From: Prevotella sp. MGM1
GTDB lineage: Bacteria > Bacteroidota > Bacteroidia > Bacteroidales > Bacteroidaceae
Assembly: GCF_002933775.1 (NCBI RefSeq)
Contig: NZ_BEWV01000042.1
Span: 1 to 54,865, forward strand
Direction: 5' to 3'
Length of the DNA stretch: 54,865 nt
In this document: one piece after another, positions 36,171 to 45,253 of the stretch
How the letters are laid out: each line of letters begins with the position of its first letter
Numbering within the stretch: position 1 is the stretch's first letter
Notes under the pieces: generated by a model
The model's input: only the letters and a program-made list of their open reading frames with translations
Databases searched by the model: none
What the model was told of the DNA's origin: nothing
Position numbers and translations under genes: made by a program

Positions 36171-38483
36171 TTACTTGATTATAACATTAAGAGGATTTCG
36201 CAGACCTGAAAGGAAAGAATCTATACGCAATTGCCATTCTTGCTGATTACGGCAATCATATTTACTCCAAGCCGATCCGAAATAATACGTATATTTATCA
36301 CCACCCTTATAATCTTTTACCACACCAAGTGCATGACCGGAATTACCTCTTGTCGGATTCACATACATAACTTTTTTAGTGGTAATAAGTCCTTTGGGAA
36401 ACAATGCCGCTACATATATTTGAAAATTCTGTCCGTTAGGATTATCCGTAGGATCGGCATATTGAACAAAATCTTTACCCAACACAACACTTTCCGTATC
36501 TTCAGTGTGAATAACCACACCTGACGCAATATCAACTGCCTGCTTCAATCCATCATAGCATACTGTCATCTTATTAAAATTGGAACCTTTGTCAAGACTC
36601 AGTATTCTGGTTTCTATTACATTTTCATCACCTCTCACTTTTGTTGGATTATAAACCAACTTTACCGTAAAACGCAACGGACCATTATCCAATAATTCAT
36701 AATCTTTATAACAATACGGGAACAATATACTATCTCCTATCATCATAGCCGGAGTTCCACAACCAAGGGTTGGTCCTACTTTATAACAGTCAAGTCCATG
36801 ACCTTGATCAAAGTGATAGCTGGTTATCATGTTCAAAGAATCAGCAGCAGCCTTATTGGTCTTTTTAAGTTCCGCTATCACCGGTTTCATTGCATCCTCT
36901 ATATAATACCGCTGCTCAACAACAAGATCAGGAGTATTCTTTACCCAAACATCATTTCCATACGCGTCTTCGCCTGAACGCTGTAACGCCGGTCCATAAC
37001 AACGGTATGCTCCACGATCATTTTCCCATGCAATATCATCTACACGTTCTGGATACATCCTTCCATAACAAGTATTTACGAATGTCTTAGGAGTACCTTT
37101 CTTTATTGTATAAGTTGCAGTACCATGTGGGCGAACAGATGCTTCGACAAGAATTTTGCCATCATAAGTTATCTGATAAGCCACTTGCTGCCCCAACACA
37201 TTATATATTTGGAACTGACGACCACCTGTAATCCCCAATCTTTGATATATAGTTTTCGCATCAAGCTCCACAACTTCCTGACGGAAAACATTCTGACTGT
37301 TTGTCACATTTACCGTAAAAGCCTTGTCTTCTGCCGCACGCACACTACCATCATCAAAGCGAACCTTCTCACATGCCGCAAGCAAGAATACTCCTGTACC
37401 AAAGTTTGTGACATCTGTTACCGATAGTTTCTGTCCTCTCACTGCCTTTTCTCCTATAGGCTGTACATATCCGACAGAACCGTCTGCCTGTAAAGCCTTG
37501 CCGGAAAGATAATCCCAAGCTCTGTTTATTACAGGCTCATAATAAGCCCTGTCAAGCAATCCATTATTTACCCCCCATAACAATCCATAAGTAAACAATG
37601 CCGTTCCGCTTGTCTCAGGACCTTCCGCCTGCTTCGCATCAAGCATTGAACGAGTCCAGTAACCTTCCTTTTGTTGGCACTTAGCTACCGCTTCCGACAG
37701 CTGGACATAACGTTCCACAAAGAAATGGCGATGTGTATATGATTGTGGCATATCGGCCAACACTTTTGCCAGTCCGGCCAATACCCAACCATCACCACGA
37801 GCCCAAAAATCTTTCTTGCCATCAGCTGTCTTGTGAGCCGGGTAAACATATTTCCCGTCACGATAATACAAATGTTCTTCTTTATCAAACATCAGTTCAT
37901 CAGCATATTTAAAATTGGCATATAACTTATCAAGATATTCTATATCTCCGGTTACCTTATATAACTTTGTCATTACAGGCATCACCATATATAACGCATC
38001 CGCCCACCACCAAAAATCAGTGGCACACATATTGGCCTCACGTGCCATGACCTCTTTTACACGAGCGATTTTATATGGGTCGGGATTCGTTTCATACATA
38101 TCAAGATATGTCTGAAAACATGTTTGCCAATCTCCAAAAAGAACATACTCATTACCTTCACCATAGTTCTTATATTTCCATTTCGACTGGTCTTTCTCAG
38201 TTGCCCCACTCCACTTATTATAACGGGCCCATTTGTCACTGTACTCAAAATAGGAAGCATTTCCGGTCAAACGGTAAACTTCCATATTTCCAGTAAAATA
38301 CACAGCATTATCCCAAAAGGCATTAACTTCCGGTTTATTTGTCTTCTGCCAATGCATGTTTACTTTCTCCACAATTTCCAAAGCGGATAATCGCGGTTCA
38401 ACTTTTTTCTTTTTTGCCTTCGCATCCATTGATACCGGAATAAGCATCAATGCCAAAGCAATACCTGTTGACAATAGTCTCAT
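36171..38483 (-). CDS. GH105-type unsaturated uronyl hydrolase fused to DUF4861
   Basis: 770 residues. Signal peptide (RLLSTGIALALMLIPVSMDA) then an alpha/alpha-barrel of the GH88/GH105 family (about 40-385): AFWDNAVYFTGNMEVYRLTG, FWWWADALYMVMPVMTKLY, WARGDGWVLAGLAKVLADMP and GTALFTYGLLWGVNNG. Residues about 465-770 match DUF4861 in style (DVWVKNTPDLVVEQRYY, HFDQGHGLDCYKVGPTLGCG). The enzyme is expected to remove unsaturated galacturonate from rhamnogalacturonan-type oligosaccharides in the periplasm. It starts 26 nt after the DPP IV stop. Confidence 0.88.
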   Translation of the reverse strand: MRLLSTGIALALMLIPVSMDAKAKKKKVEPRLSALEIVEKVNMHWQKTNKPEVNAFWDNAVYFTGNMEVYRLTGNASYFEYSDKWARYNKWSGATEKDQSKWKYKNYGEGNEYVLFGDWQTCFQTYLDMYETNPDPYKIARVKEVMAREANMCATDFWWWADALYMVMPVMTKLYKVTGDIEYLDKLYANFKYADELMFDKEEHLYYRDGKYVYPAHKTADGKKDFWARGDGWVLAGLAKVLADMPQSYTHRHFFVERYVQLSEAVAKCQQKEGYWTRSMLDAKQAEGPETSGTALFTYGLLWGVNNGLLDRAYYEPVINRAWDYLSGKALQADGSVGYVQPIGEKAVRGQKLSVTDVTNFGTGVFLLAACEKVRFDDGSVRAAEDKAFTVNVTNSQNVFRQEVVELDAKTIYQRLGITGGRQFQIYNVLGQQVAYQITYDGKILVEASVRPHGTATYTIKKGTPKTFVNTCYGRMYPERVDDIAWENDRGAYRCYGPALQRSGEDAYGNDVWVKNTPDLVVEQRYYIEDAMKPVIAELKKTNKAAADSLNMITSYHFDQGHGLDCYKVGPTLGCGTPAMMIGDSILFPYCYKDYELLDNGPLRFTVKLVYNPTKVRGDENVIETRILSLDKGSNFNKMTVCYDGLKQAVDIASGVVIHTEDTESVVLGKDFVQYADPTDNPNGQNFQIYVAALFPKGLITTKKVMYVNPTRGNSGHALGVVKDYKGGDKYTYYFGSAWSKYDCRNQQEWQLRIDSFLSGLRNPLNVIIK

Positions 38484-38509
38484 GATTATATTTGTTTTTT
38501 AGTTGTTTG

Positions 38510-40720
38510 TTATTTCATTTCTGAATTAAAGAAATTCACCACCTGCCTGAACAAATGATTACGTGTATTTCCTCCATATATACTATGATTGCGATTGGTG
38601 TATATGTTCTCCTTGAAATCCTTATCCGCCTGAACCAATGCCTCAGTATATTCCGCCGTGTTTCTGAAATGTACATTATCATCTGCCATCCCATGACAAA
38701 TCAATAATGCTCCATTGAGTTTATCCACACGGTTAATCGGGTTTATATCATAACCCGACGGATTTTCTTTCGGCGTACGCATGAATCTCTCTGTATATAC
38801 CGTATCGTAAAAACGCCAACTTGTAGGCGGAGCTATTGCCACTCCGGCACGGAATACGGGCCGTCCCTCACTCATACTCATCAAAGTATTCCATCCGCCA
38901 TAACTCCATCCGATGATACCGATTCTTTTTTTATCCACATAAGACTGTTTGCCAAGCCATATAGCGGCCTCCACCTGATCATGTGCTTCAAGTTCTCCCA
39001 AACGTAAATATGTACATTTCTCAAACTCAGCTCCACGGCCTCCCGTACCTCTATTGTCTACGCATACAACAATATATCCCAATTGTGACAAATATTGTTC
39101 AAACAATGCACCTTGCCCACATATTCCTATGTTCCAGCTATCAAGTACTTGTTGACTTCCCGGTCCGCCATACTGATACATAACCACCGGATACTTCTTT
39201 TGCGCATTAAAATCAGAAGGTTTAACCATCCATCCGTTCAACAACACGCCATCATTCGTTGTAAATGAGAATAGCTCTTTGCTCCCGATATCATACCCGA
39301 CCATTTTCTTTTTCAAATCCTTATTGTCTACAAGCGACACCAACTCCTTACCAGAATTATCATTCAAAGTATATACACTGGGATTGTTTATATCGCTCCA
39401 TATATTTATGAAATACTTGAAATTCTTACTGAAAACCGCATCATTGACACCTTTCCGAGAACTGTTATTCAAACAAGAGATCTTGCCGTTCTGTCTTGAT
39501 ACGAATATCTGCTTATATTGTGGACCGTCAGGGTTGGCGGAGAAATATACATCCCCCGTTGTCTCATCAAGCCCATAAACATCTATGACTTCATACTTAT
39601 CGTTAACAATCTGCCTTCGCAACTTTCCGTTAAGCGAATAAACATATATATGATTGTATCCATCACGCTCGCTTGGCAATACAATATGGCTATCCGTTAT
39701 CTTAATATTTGACATCGAACTCTCCTTTATATATTTATCAACTTTATCACGAACGACAAGTTGACAAACAGTGGATAATGGATTGGCCATGTATATAGAC
39801 AACTCATCCTGATGCCTGTTCATCGTGATTACAGCTATTTTCGACGGCTCACTTGTCATTACTATACGGGGGATATAGCTGTCGGCATCTATCGGCAATT
39901 GTATTTTTCGCGTCTGATGTGATTTTATATCATAACTATATACTGCCACTTTCGAATTGTCTTCACCGGCAATTGGATATTTATAAGTGTAAAATCCCGG
40001 ATATTCAGAATATTCATCCATTGACGGATTCATCCCTCTAAATAATTGCATGGAGTATTGTTTTACAGCTGTCTCATCATATTTTATCCAACAGATACAA
40101 TTACCGTCAGCCGTGAAAACCATGCTTCGGCTCATACCGAACTCCTCCTCATTAACCCAATCGGGAATACCGTTTATTATTTCATTACGTTTACCGTCCT
40201 TGGTTACCTGACTTTCCGAATTACCATACAATAACTTTACGAGAAAAATATTATTGTCACGCACAAAAGCTACCTGGTTGCCGTCGGGAGAGAACAACGG
40301 TGTCTGCTGTGGGCCATTATCCGACAACGGAACCATTTTGTTATTGTGAATATCGTATATATAATAAACCGCCGTAAAAGAATGACGATAAATGTATTTT
40401 GTCTCAGTCTGTATAAGCATTCGTTTACCGTCAGGACTCATTATATATCCATCTACCGATTGTATCTTTGCGCCCCTGACTGTATTGGCATCAAATATCG
40501 TTCCTATCGGCTTACCTGTCTTAAATGAATATCTTACAATCTTTTTGGCGTCATTATTAATCTGGGCATAACTTTCCCCATCAGATAACGGTTCGACCGC
40601 CGCCAAACGCTCCCCTCTAAATACTCCGCTTGTTATGCTTTTCAAATCAAACTTACTTCCTGCAAGCATTTGGGATGTAGCTATCAATAATGCCGCACAC
40701 ATAAATGCAAATCTTTTCAT
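38510..40720 (-). CDS. Dipeptidyl-peptidase IV-type S9 serine peptidase
   Basis: 736 residues. Signal peptide (RFAFMCAALLIATSQMLA). An eight-bladed propeller (about 40-475) with the EE pair in DWVNEEEF that grips the substrate N-terminus, then an alpha/beta hydrolase domain: Ser606 in GWSYGGW, Asp near 681 in HGMADDNVH, His712 in NRNHSI. Predicted to release X-Pro dipeptides in the periplasm or at the surface. ATG 40720 is used since the promoter lies at 40752-40786 inside a longer frame. Co-transcribed with the GH105 gene by spacing. Confidence 0.93.
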   Translation of the reverse strand: MKRFAFMCAALLIATSQMLAGSKFDLKSITSGVFRGERLAAVEPLSDGESYAQINNDAKKIVRYSFKTGKPIGTIFDANTVRGAKIQSVDGYIMSPDGKRMLIQTETKYIYRHSFTAVYYIYDIHNNKMVPLSDNGPQQTPLFSPDGNQVAFVRDNNIFLVKLLYGNSESQVTKDGKRNEIINGIPDWVNEEEFGMSRSMVFTADGNCICWIKYDETAVKQYSMQLFRGMNPSMDEYSEYPGFYTYKYPIAGEDNSKVAVYSYDIKSHQTRKIQLPIDADSYIPRIVMTSEPSKIAVITMNRHQDELSIYMANPLSTVCQLVVRDKVDKYIKESSMSNIKITDSHIVLPSERDGYNHIYVYSLNGKLRRQIVNDKYEVIDVYGLDETTGDVYFSANPDGPQYKQIFVSRQNGKISCLNNSSRKGVNDAVFSKNFKYFINIWSDINNPSVYTLNDNSGKELVSLVDNKDLKKKMVGYDIGSKELFSFTTNDGVLLNGWMVKPSDFNAQKKYPVVMYQYGGPGSQQVLDSWNIGICGQGALFEQYLSQLGYIVVCVDNRGTGGRGAEFEKCTYLRLGELEAHDQVEAAIWLGKQSYVDKKRIGIIGWSYGGWNTLMSMSEGRPVFRAGVAIAPPTSWRFYDTVYTERFMRTPKENPSGYDINPINRVDKLNGALLICHGMADDNVHFRNTAEYTEALVQADKDFKENIYTNRNHSIYGGNTRNHLFRQVVNFFNSEMK

Positions 40721-40751
40721 CTCTTGTTCATTTATTGTTTTGTAGTTTCCG

Positions 40752-40786
40752 CAAAGGTACAACTAAATTCTGAAAAGACGCGCAAA
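40752..40786 (-). promoter_or_regulatory. Promoter of DPP IV gene
   Basis: Minus strand TACCTTTG (complement 40752-40759), with TTTG (complement 40783-40786) 23 nt upstream. Confidence 0.65.
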
Positions 40787-40800
40787 AGAACTTAAAGAAT

Positions 40801-40846
40801 TACAAAAACAAAACGGGCATATCAAGTCATTAAACTTGATATGCCC
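40801..40846 (-). terminator. Terminator of EF-G2 gene
   Basis: 13-bp perfect stem (40815-40827 with 40834-40846), 6-nt loop, then a T-rich stretch on the minus strand (complement 40801-40814). Confidence 0.85.
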
Positions 40847-40873
40847 ACATACATGAGTCTTATTTATAACTAA

Positions 40874-43030
40874 TTATTCTTCCGCCGCTTCCGCCTCATG
40901 CTCCTTGATAAGTTGTTGTTGAATATCATTCGGAACAAGCTCATAACTTGCGAACTTTGTAGTGAATGAAGCACGTCCACCGGTTATGGAACTCAGAGAT
41001 ATACTGTAATTGGAAAGTTCCTTCAACGGAATCTTTGCCTGCAACTTCTGATAGCCGGCCTCACTGTCCATCCCCATTATAAGGGCGCGACGACCTTGCA
41101 AATCGCTCATAACATCACCCATGAAGTCTGCCGGGACATAAACCTCAAGATCATAAATGGGTTCCAAAATTTTCGGGCCGGCCTCTTTGAATGCCGCAGA
41201 GAACGCATTACGGGCAGCAAGCATGAACGACAATTCATTGGAATCAACCGGATGCATCTTTCCGTCGTATACAATAACACGCACATCACGGGCATAACTG
41301 CCGGTCAACGGTCCTTGTTCCATACGCTCCATCACGCCCTTCAATATCGCCGGCATAAAACGCGTGTCTATCGCACCACCGACCACGGAATTGATGAATA
41401 CGAGTTTGCCGCCCCATTCAAGGTCAACTTCCTCTTTCCCTTTTATATTCATACGATACTCCTGACCGCCGAACTTGAAAACGGTAGGATCCGGCATGCC
41501 CTCGGCATAAGGCTCAACAATCATGTGAACCTCGCCGAACTGTCCTGCACCGCCCGACTGTTTCTTGTGTCGATAATCGGCACGTGCGGCTTTCGTGATT
41601 GTCTCCCTGTAAGGTATCTTCGGCTCACCGAATTTCACGGCTATCTTCTCATTGTTTTCCATACGCCATTTCAATGTACGCAGATGGAACTCGCCTTGCC
41701 CGTGGATTATAATCTGGTGCAATTCCTTGCTTTGCTCCACCACCCATGTAGGATCTTCCTGACGCATCTTTAACAATGCTGCCATCATTTTCTCTGTATC
41801 CTGTTCGTTAACGGCTTTGATGGAACGGGAATATTTTGAGTTCGGATATTTAATGAAATCAAAACGGTTATCACAATCTTTTCCATTAAGCGTATTTCCT
41901 GTTTTCACGTCTTTCAACTTAACCGCACAGCCTATATCACCTGCGTTAAGCTGGTCTACGGCCTGACGATTGGCACCGGCACATACATAAATCTGTCCGA
42001 GGCGTTCTTTCGAGCCGCGATCCGAGTTTGTAAGTTCGTCCCCGGTCTTCACACTACCGCTCATAACCTTGAAATAACAAACCTCGCCAATATGCGGTTC
42101 CACACCGGTCTTGAAGAAATACAATGAAGCGGGGCCGTCTACTGTCGTCTTTATCTCCTCTCCGCGAGTATTGTGAACAGACGGCATCTCGTCTACAAAC
42201 GGAACCACATTGCCAAGGAACTCCATCAGACGGCGTACACCCATATCCTTGCCCGCACAGACGCAGAAAACCGGGAAGATAGAACGTGTGACAAGCCCCT
42301 TGCGGATGCCCTCGCGCATTTCATCCTCCGTGAGTTTTTCCTCTTCAAAAAATTTCTCCATCAGTGTCTCATCGTTCTCCGCCGCAGCCTCAACAAGCGC
42401 TTTGTGCATCTCCAAAACCTTATCCATCTCTTCTGCGGGTATATCCTCTATAGTAGGCGCACCGCCATCTGGCCCCCAAGAGTATTTTTTCATCAGAAGG
42501 ACATCAATCAATGAGTTAAAGCCCGGTCCTTCATTCAAAGGATACTGAACCGGGACTACCTTCGGACCATATATCTCCGTCAACTTTTCAAGCACATTAT
42601 GATAGTCGCATTTATCCGAATCAAGCTGATTAACAAGGAAGATAACCGGTTTTTTCAACTTCTCCGTATAGCGGAAATGATTTTGAGTTCCGACCTCCGG
42701 CCCATACTGTCCGTTAAGCAACAGCACGGCGGTATCCGTGACATTGAGTGCCGTCATTGCGGCACCGACAAAGTCGTCCGAACCGGGACAGTCTATTATA
42801 TTCAGCTTCTTGTTATTCCACTCCACATGGTATACCGTGGAAAAAACAGAATAACCGTATTCCTGCTCTACCGGGAAGTAATCACTCACGGTGTTCTTTG
42901 CCGTAATACGACCACGGCGTGAGATTATACCCGCCTCATAGAGCAATGATTCCGTGAGGGTTGTCTTACCTGAACCGTCATTGCCAAGGAGGGCAATGTT
43001 CTTGATTTCGTTTGTTTGATATACTCGCAT
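40874..43030 (-). CDS. fusA2: Elongation factor G paralogue with degenerate GTPase motifs (EF-G2)
   Basis: 718 residues with EF-G domain order: G domain, then domains II-V with the RDVRVIVYDGKMHPVDSNE and VPADFMGDVMSDLQGRRA regions intact. The G domain departs from consensus: P-loop GNDGSGKTT for GHxDAGKTT; switch II CPGS (81-84) for DTPGH, so the catalytic His is Ser84 and Asp-Thr is Asp80-Cys81; G4 NQLD (134-137) for NKxD; and switch I lacks the RGITI motif. This fits the Bacteroides EF-G2 reported to support translation without GTP hydrolysis. It is monocistronic here. Confidence 0.88.
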   Translation of the reverse strand: MRVYQTNEIKNIALLGNDGSGKTTLTESLLYEAGIISRRGRITAKNTVSDYFPVEQEYGYSVFSTVYHVEWNNKKLNIIDCPGSDDFVGAAMTALNVTDTAVLLLNGQYGPEVGTQNHFRYTEKLKKPVIFLVNQLDSDKCDYHNVLEKLTEIYGPKVVPVQYPLNEGPGFNSLIDVLLMKKYSWGPDGGAPTIEDIPAEEMDKVLEMHKALVEAAAENDETLMEKFFEEEKLTEDEMREGIRKGLVTRSIFPVFCVCAGKDMGVRRLMEFLGNVVPFVDEMPSVHNTRGEEIKTTVDGPASLYFFKTGVEPHIGEVCYFKVMSGSVKTGDELTNSDRGSKERLGQIYVCAGANRQAVDQLNAGDIGCAVKLKDVKTGNTLNGKDCDNRFDFIKYPNSKYSRSIKAVNEQDTEKMMAALLKMRQEDPTWVVEQSKELHQIIIHGQGEFHLRTLKWRMENNEKIAVKFGEPKIPYRETITKAARADYRHKKQSGGAGQFGEVHMIVEPYAEGMPDPTVFKFGGQEYRMNIKGKEEVDLEWGGKLVFINSVVGGAIDTRFMPAILKGVMERMEQGPLTGSYARDVRVIVYDGKMHPVDSNELSFMLAARNAFSAAFKEAGPKILEPIYDLEVYVPADFMGDVMSDLQGRRALIMGMDSEAGYQKLQAKIPLKELSNYSISLSSITGGRASFTTKFASYELVPNDIQQQLIKEHEAEAAEE

Positions 43031-43142
43031 ATCGTGATAGATTTAAGTTAATAGTTATATTTATCGGCCTCTAAGTTAAAGTTTTTTCATGAGAATGACA
43101 AAATATGCGATCACAAAAATCACCGTTATTAAACAATATTAG

Positions 43143-43150
43143 TATTTTTG
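43143..43150 (+). promoter_or_regulatory. -7 promoter element for hemW
   Basis: TATTTTTG matches TAnnTTTG, 16 nt before the ATG. No -33 TTTG. Confidence 0.55.
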
Positions 43151-43166
43151 CATTAAAATTCATAAT

Positions 43167-44279
43167 ATGGCAGGACTATACATTCACATTCCTTTCTGTG
43201 TCAGCAGATGCATCTACTGCGGCTTCTATTCCACGACAAACCATGCCCTTAAAGAGGGATACGTCGATGCCTTGTGCCATGAAATAGAAATGAGAAGAGA
43301 CTACCTGAAAGAGGACATACGCACTATATATATAGGAGGTGGCACTCCCAGCACACTCGGCGGCCAACAACTGCAACGCATTTTCTCACACATAAACAGT
43401 GACAATGCGGTCGAGATTACCATGGAATGCAATCCTGACGATATAACACCCGAATACGTCTCTCGATTGCGCGGCCTGCCAATCAACAGAATAAGTATGG
43501 GGGTACAGACATTCGACGACAAAAGGCTGGCCTTCCTGCGGCGCAGGCATAAATCGGCAAATGTAAAACAAGCGATAAACGCCCTGCGGCATGTAGGGAT
43601 TAGAAACATAAGCATAGACCTGATGTATGGGTTTCCAGGAGAAACCATTGAACAATGGATAAAAGATATAGATGAGGCCGTTAACATGGGGGTCGAACAC
43701 ATTTCTGCATACAGCCTCATGTTTGAAGAAGGAACACCGTTATATTGTATGCTTGAGAAAGGCTGGATAAAAGAGATTGACGAAGAACTCTCTCTGTTGA
43801 TGTATGAAACACTTATAGACAGGCTTGCCGAAGCCGGATACGAGCACTATGAAATAAGCAACTTCGCGAAACCGGGCTTCCGCTCGCGCCACAACAGCAG
43901 TTACTGGACCGATATACCATACATCGGGATTGGAGCCTCAGCCCACTCATACGACAATACGAGCCGACAATGGAACGTGTCAGACATATCGACATACATT
44001 ACCGAGATAAACCGAGGAAACATTCCCGCCGAGAGGGAGATTCTGGACATTGACACTCGCTATAACGACACTGTAATGTTAAGATTGCGAACATCCGAAG
44101 GAATAAACATCAATGAAATAAAAAATGTTTTCGGCTCAAAATATAGCGGCAGATGTATCAAAACAGCACAAAGACATATCGAAAACGGATTGCTTGTGCT
44201 TGAAAACGGCCACCTGCACCTCTCCCGTAAGGGTCTTTTCGTGAGCGATATGATAATGAGCGACTTTATGATAGTATGA
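43167..44279 (+). CDS. hemW: HemW-type radical SAM heme chaperone
   Basis: 370 residues. MAGLYIHIPFCVSRCIYCGF gives the CxxxCxxC cluster of radical SAM; YIGGGTPS is the GGTPS SAM-binding motif; HNSSYW and GIGASAHSY are typical of the HemN-related HemW group. It is shorter than HemN (about 450). HemW is now thought to deliver heme rather than oxidise coproporphyrinogen. It ends 9 nt from the convergent crcB stop. Confidence 0.92.
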   Translation: MAGLYIHIPFCVSRCIYCGFYSTTNHALKEGYVDALCHEIEMRRDYLKEDIRTIYIGGGTPSTLGGQQLQRIFSHINSDNAVEITMECNPDDITPEYVSRLRGLPINRISMGVQTFDDKRLAFLRRRHKSANVKQAINALRHVGIRNISIDLMYGFPGETIEQWIKDIDEAVNMGVEHISAYSLMFEEGTPLYCMLEKGWIKEIDEELSLLMYETLIDRLAEAGYEHYEISNFAKPGFRSRHNSSYWTDIPYIGIGASAHSYDNTSRQWNVSDISTYITEINRGNIPAEREILDIDTRYNDTVMLRLRTSEGININEIKNVFGSKYSGRCIKTAQRHIENGLLVLENGHLHLSRKGLFVSDMIMSDFMIV

Positions 44280-44288
44280 AAAAAACAC

Positions 44289-44654
44289 CTACTTAGCCAA
44301 AGCATAACCGGCAACAACAGCTACCACACCCAAGAAAAGACTCAAAAATGTATAAAGAAGTGCCTGCAGCAAACCGTTATTGCCTGCCAGCATCACATTC
44401 TCATTCATGAAAGTTGAGAAAGTGGTGAAACCTCCGCAAAAACCTGTAACAAGAAACAACTTTACCGATGGGGAACAAATACCGTTGAATGACGTACCGG
44501 ACAATAGTCCTATCAAAAAACACCCGAGCACATTAACGGTTATTGTCGCTAAGGGAACAACAGGCATCCCCAACATACGAAACAAGACGGAAACAAGGTA
44601 ACGCATTCCGCCGCCCAAAAGACTGCCGGCACACACAAGCAATAATTCTTTCAT
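44289..44654 (-). CDS. crcB: Fluoride exporter CrcB/Fluc
   Basis: 121 residues with four helices. GSLLGGGMRYLVS near the N-terminus, TITVNVLGCFLIGLL, and GFCGGFTTFSTFMNE (the conserved Phe-box and Thr/Ser region) are Fluc signatures. A dual-topology dimer channel exports fluoride. Its promoter leaves a leader of only about 20 nt, so no fluoride riboswitch fits. Confidence 0.94.
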   Translation of the reverse strand: MKELLLVCAGSLLGGGMRYLVSVLFRMLGMPVVPLATITVNVLGCFLIGLLSGTSFNGICSPSVKLFLVTGFCGGFTTFSTFMNENVMLAGNNGLLQALLYTFLSLFLGVVAVVAGYALAK

Positions 44655-44678
44655 TCTTCACTGTTGATATTCGGCCGA

Positions 44679-44710
44679 CAAAAGTAACAAAAAACATCCT
44701 TACAGCCAAA
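44679..44710 (-). promoter_or_regulatory. Promoter of crcB
   Basis: Minus strand TTTG (complement 44707-44710) and TACTTTTG (complement 44679-44686), spaced 20 nt, both consensus. Confidence 0.75.
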
Positions 44711-44888
44711 AACTCCGGCAAACTAATATTTATCCCAACACCACCGACACTGACGATAAATCGTCAATATATCGTAAAGTGTATCGTAATATCATTTGCT
44801 TTTAAGTGTTTTTTTATATAATTTTGAAGAAATAAAAACGCTACAAAGAACCATAAACATGATAAATATTTACAAAACCAACGAGCAG

Positions 44889-44912
44889 CACTGCATATTT
44901 ATGCAACTTTGC
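44889..44912. repeat. Direct repeat with 14-bp palindrome, copy 1
   Basis: The 24-nt block 44889-44912 recurs at 45144-45167 with three changes. It contains the perfect palindrome TGCATATTTATGCA at 44892-44905. Confidence 0.75.
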
Positions 44913-45094
44913 AAGACTGCGATATTTGATATTTCGCAAATACAAAACAATTATTCATACAGATTGATATTCCATGAAAGACACAACAAACTCGGAATGC
45001 ACTTAATACCACATATTAAACACAGCATAATAACGCTTTTCCGCATGTAACAATGCTGTATCCGCATAGGTTACGGACCTACACGCTACATCAC

Positions 45095-45135
45095 CGGCGA
45101 GACTTTACCATTGTGTATAAAGTCTCGCCGTTATC
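45095..45135 (+). terminator. Orphan terminator-like hairpin
   Basis: 13-bp perfect stem (45095-45107 with 45118-45130), 10-nt loop, followed by TTATCATTTT on the plus strand. No gene precedes it, so it could end a non-coding transcript. Confidence 0.6.
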
Positions 45136-45143
45136 ATTTTCAA

Positions 45144-45167
45144 CACTGCATATTTATACAATTCTGC
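45144..45167. repeat. Direct repeat with 14-bp palindrome, copy 2
   Basis: Matches 44889-44912 at 21 of 24 positions. The palindrome is TGCATATTTATACA at 45147-45160. A third, inverted copy (CGCATAAATATACA) is at 45368-45381. Confidence 0.7.
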
Positions 45168-45192
45168 CCCAAAAGGCTCTGTAACGAGCAAT

Positions 45193-45253
45193 CCGTTGGT
45201 CTGCAACGGGATACTAAACGCATTGCATTCGGTATCCCGTTGCAGACCAACGG
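45193..45253. repeat. Palindromic intergenic repeat, copy B
   Basis: 45193-45214 and 45232-45253 are perfect inverted copies (22 bp) around a 17-nt loop. The core GTATCCCGTTG and the right flank (CAACGGGTATCTAATTGC) resemble those of the repeat at 21996-22086. It could form an RNA hairpin or a protein-binding site. Confidence 0.8.

Noticed and set aside
44892..44905. ARG box (ArgR operator)
   Set aside because: Resemblance only; no arginine gene or ArgR in the window, so the name is not justified.
44796..45050. 84-codon open frame in the crcB-ruvC gap
   Set aside because: No recognisable domain or promoter, and its sequence includes the direct repeat, which explains its apparent similarity to a second short frame at 45111.
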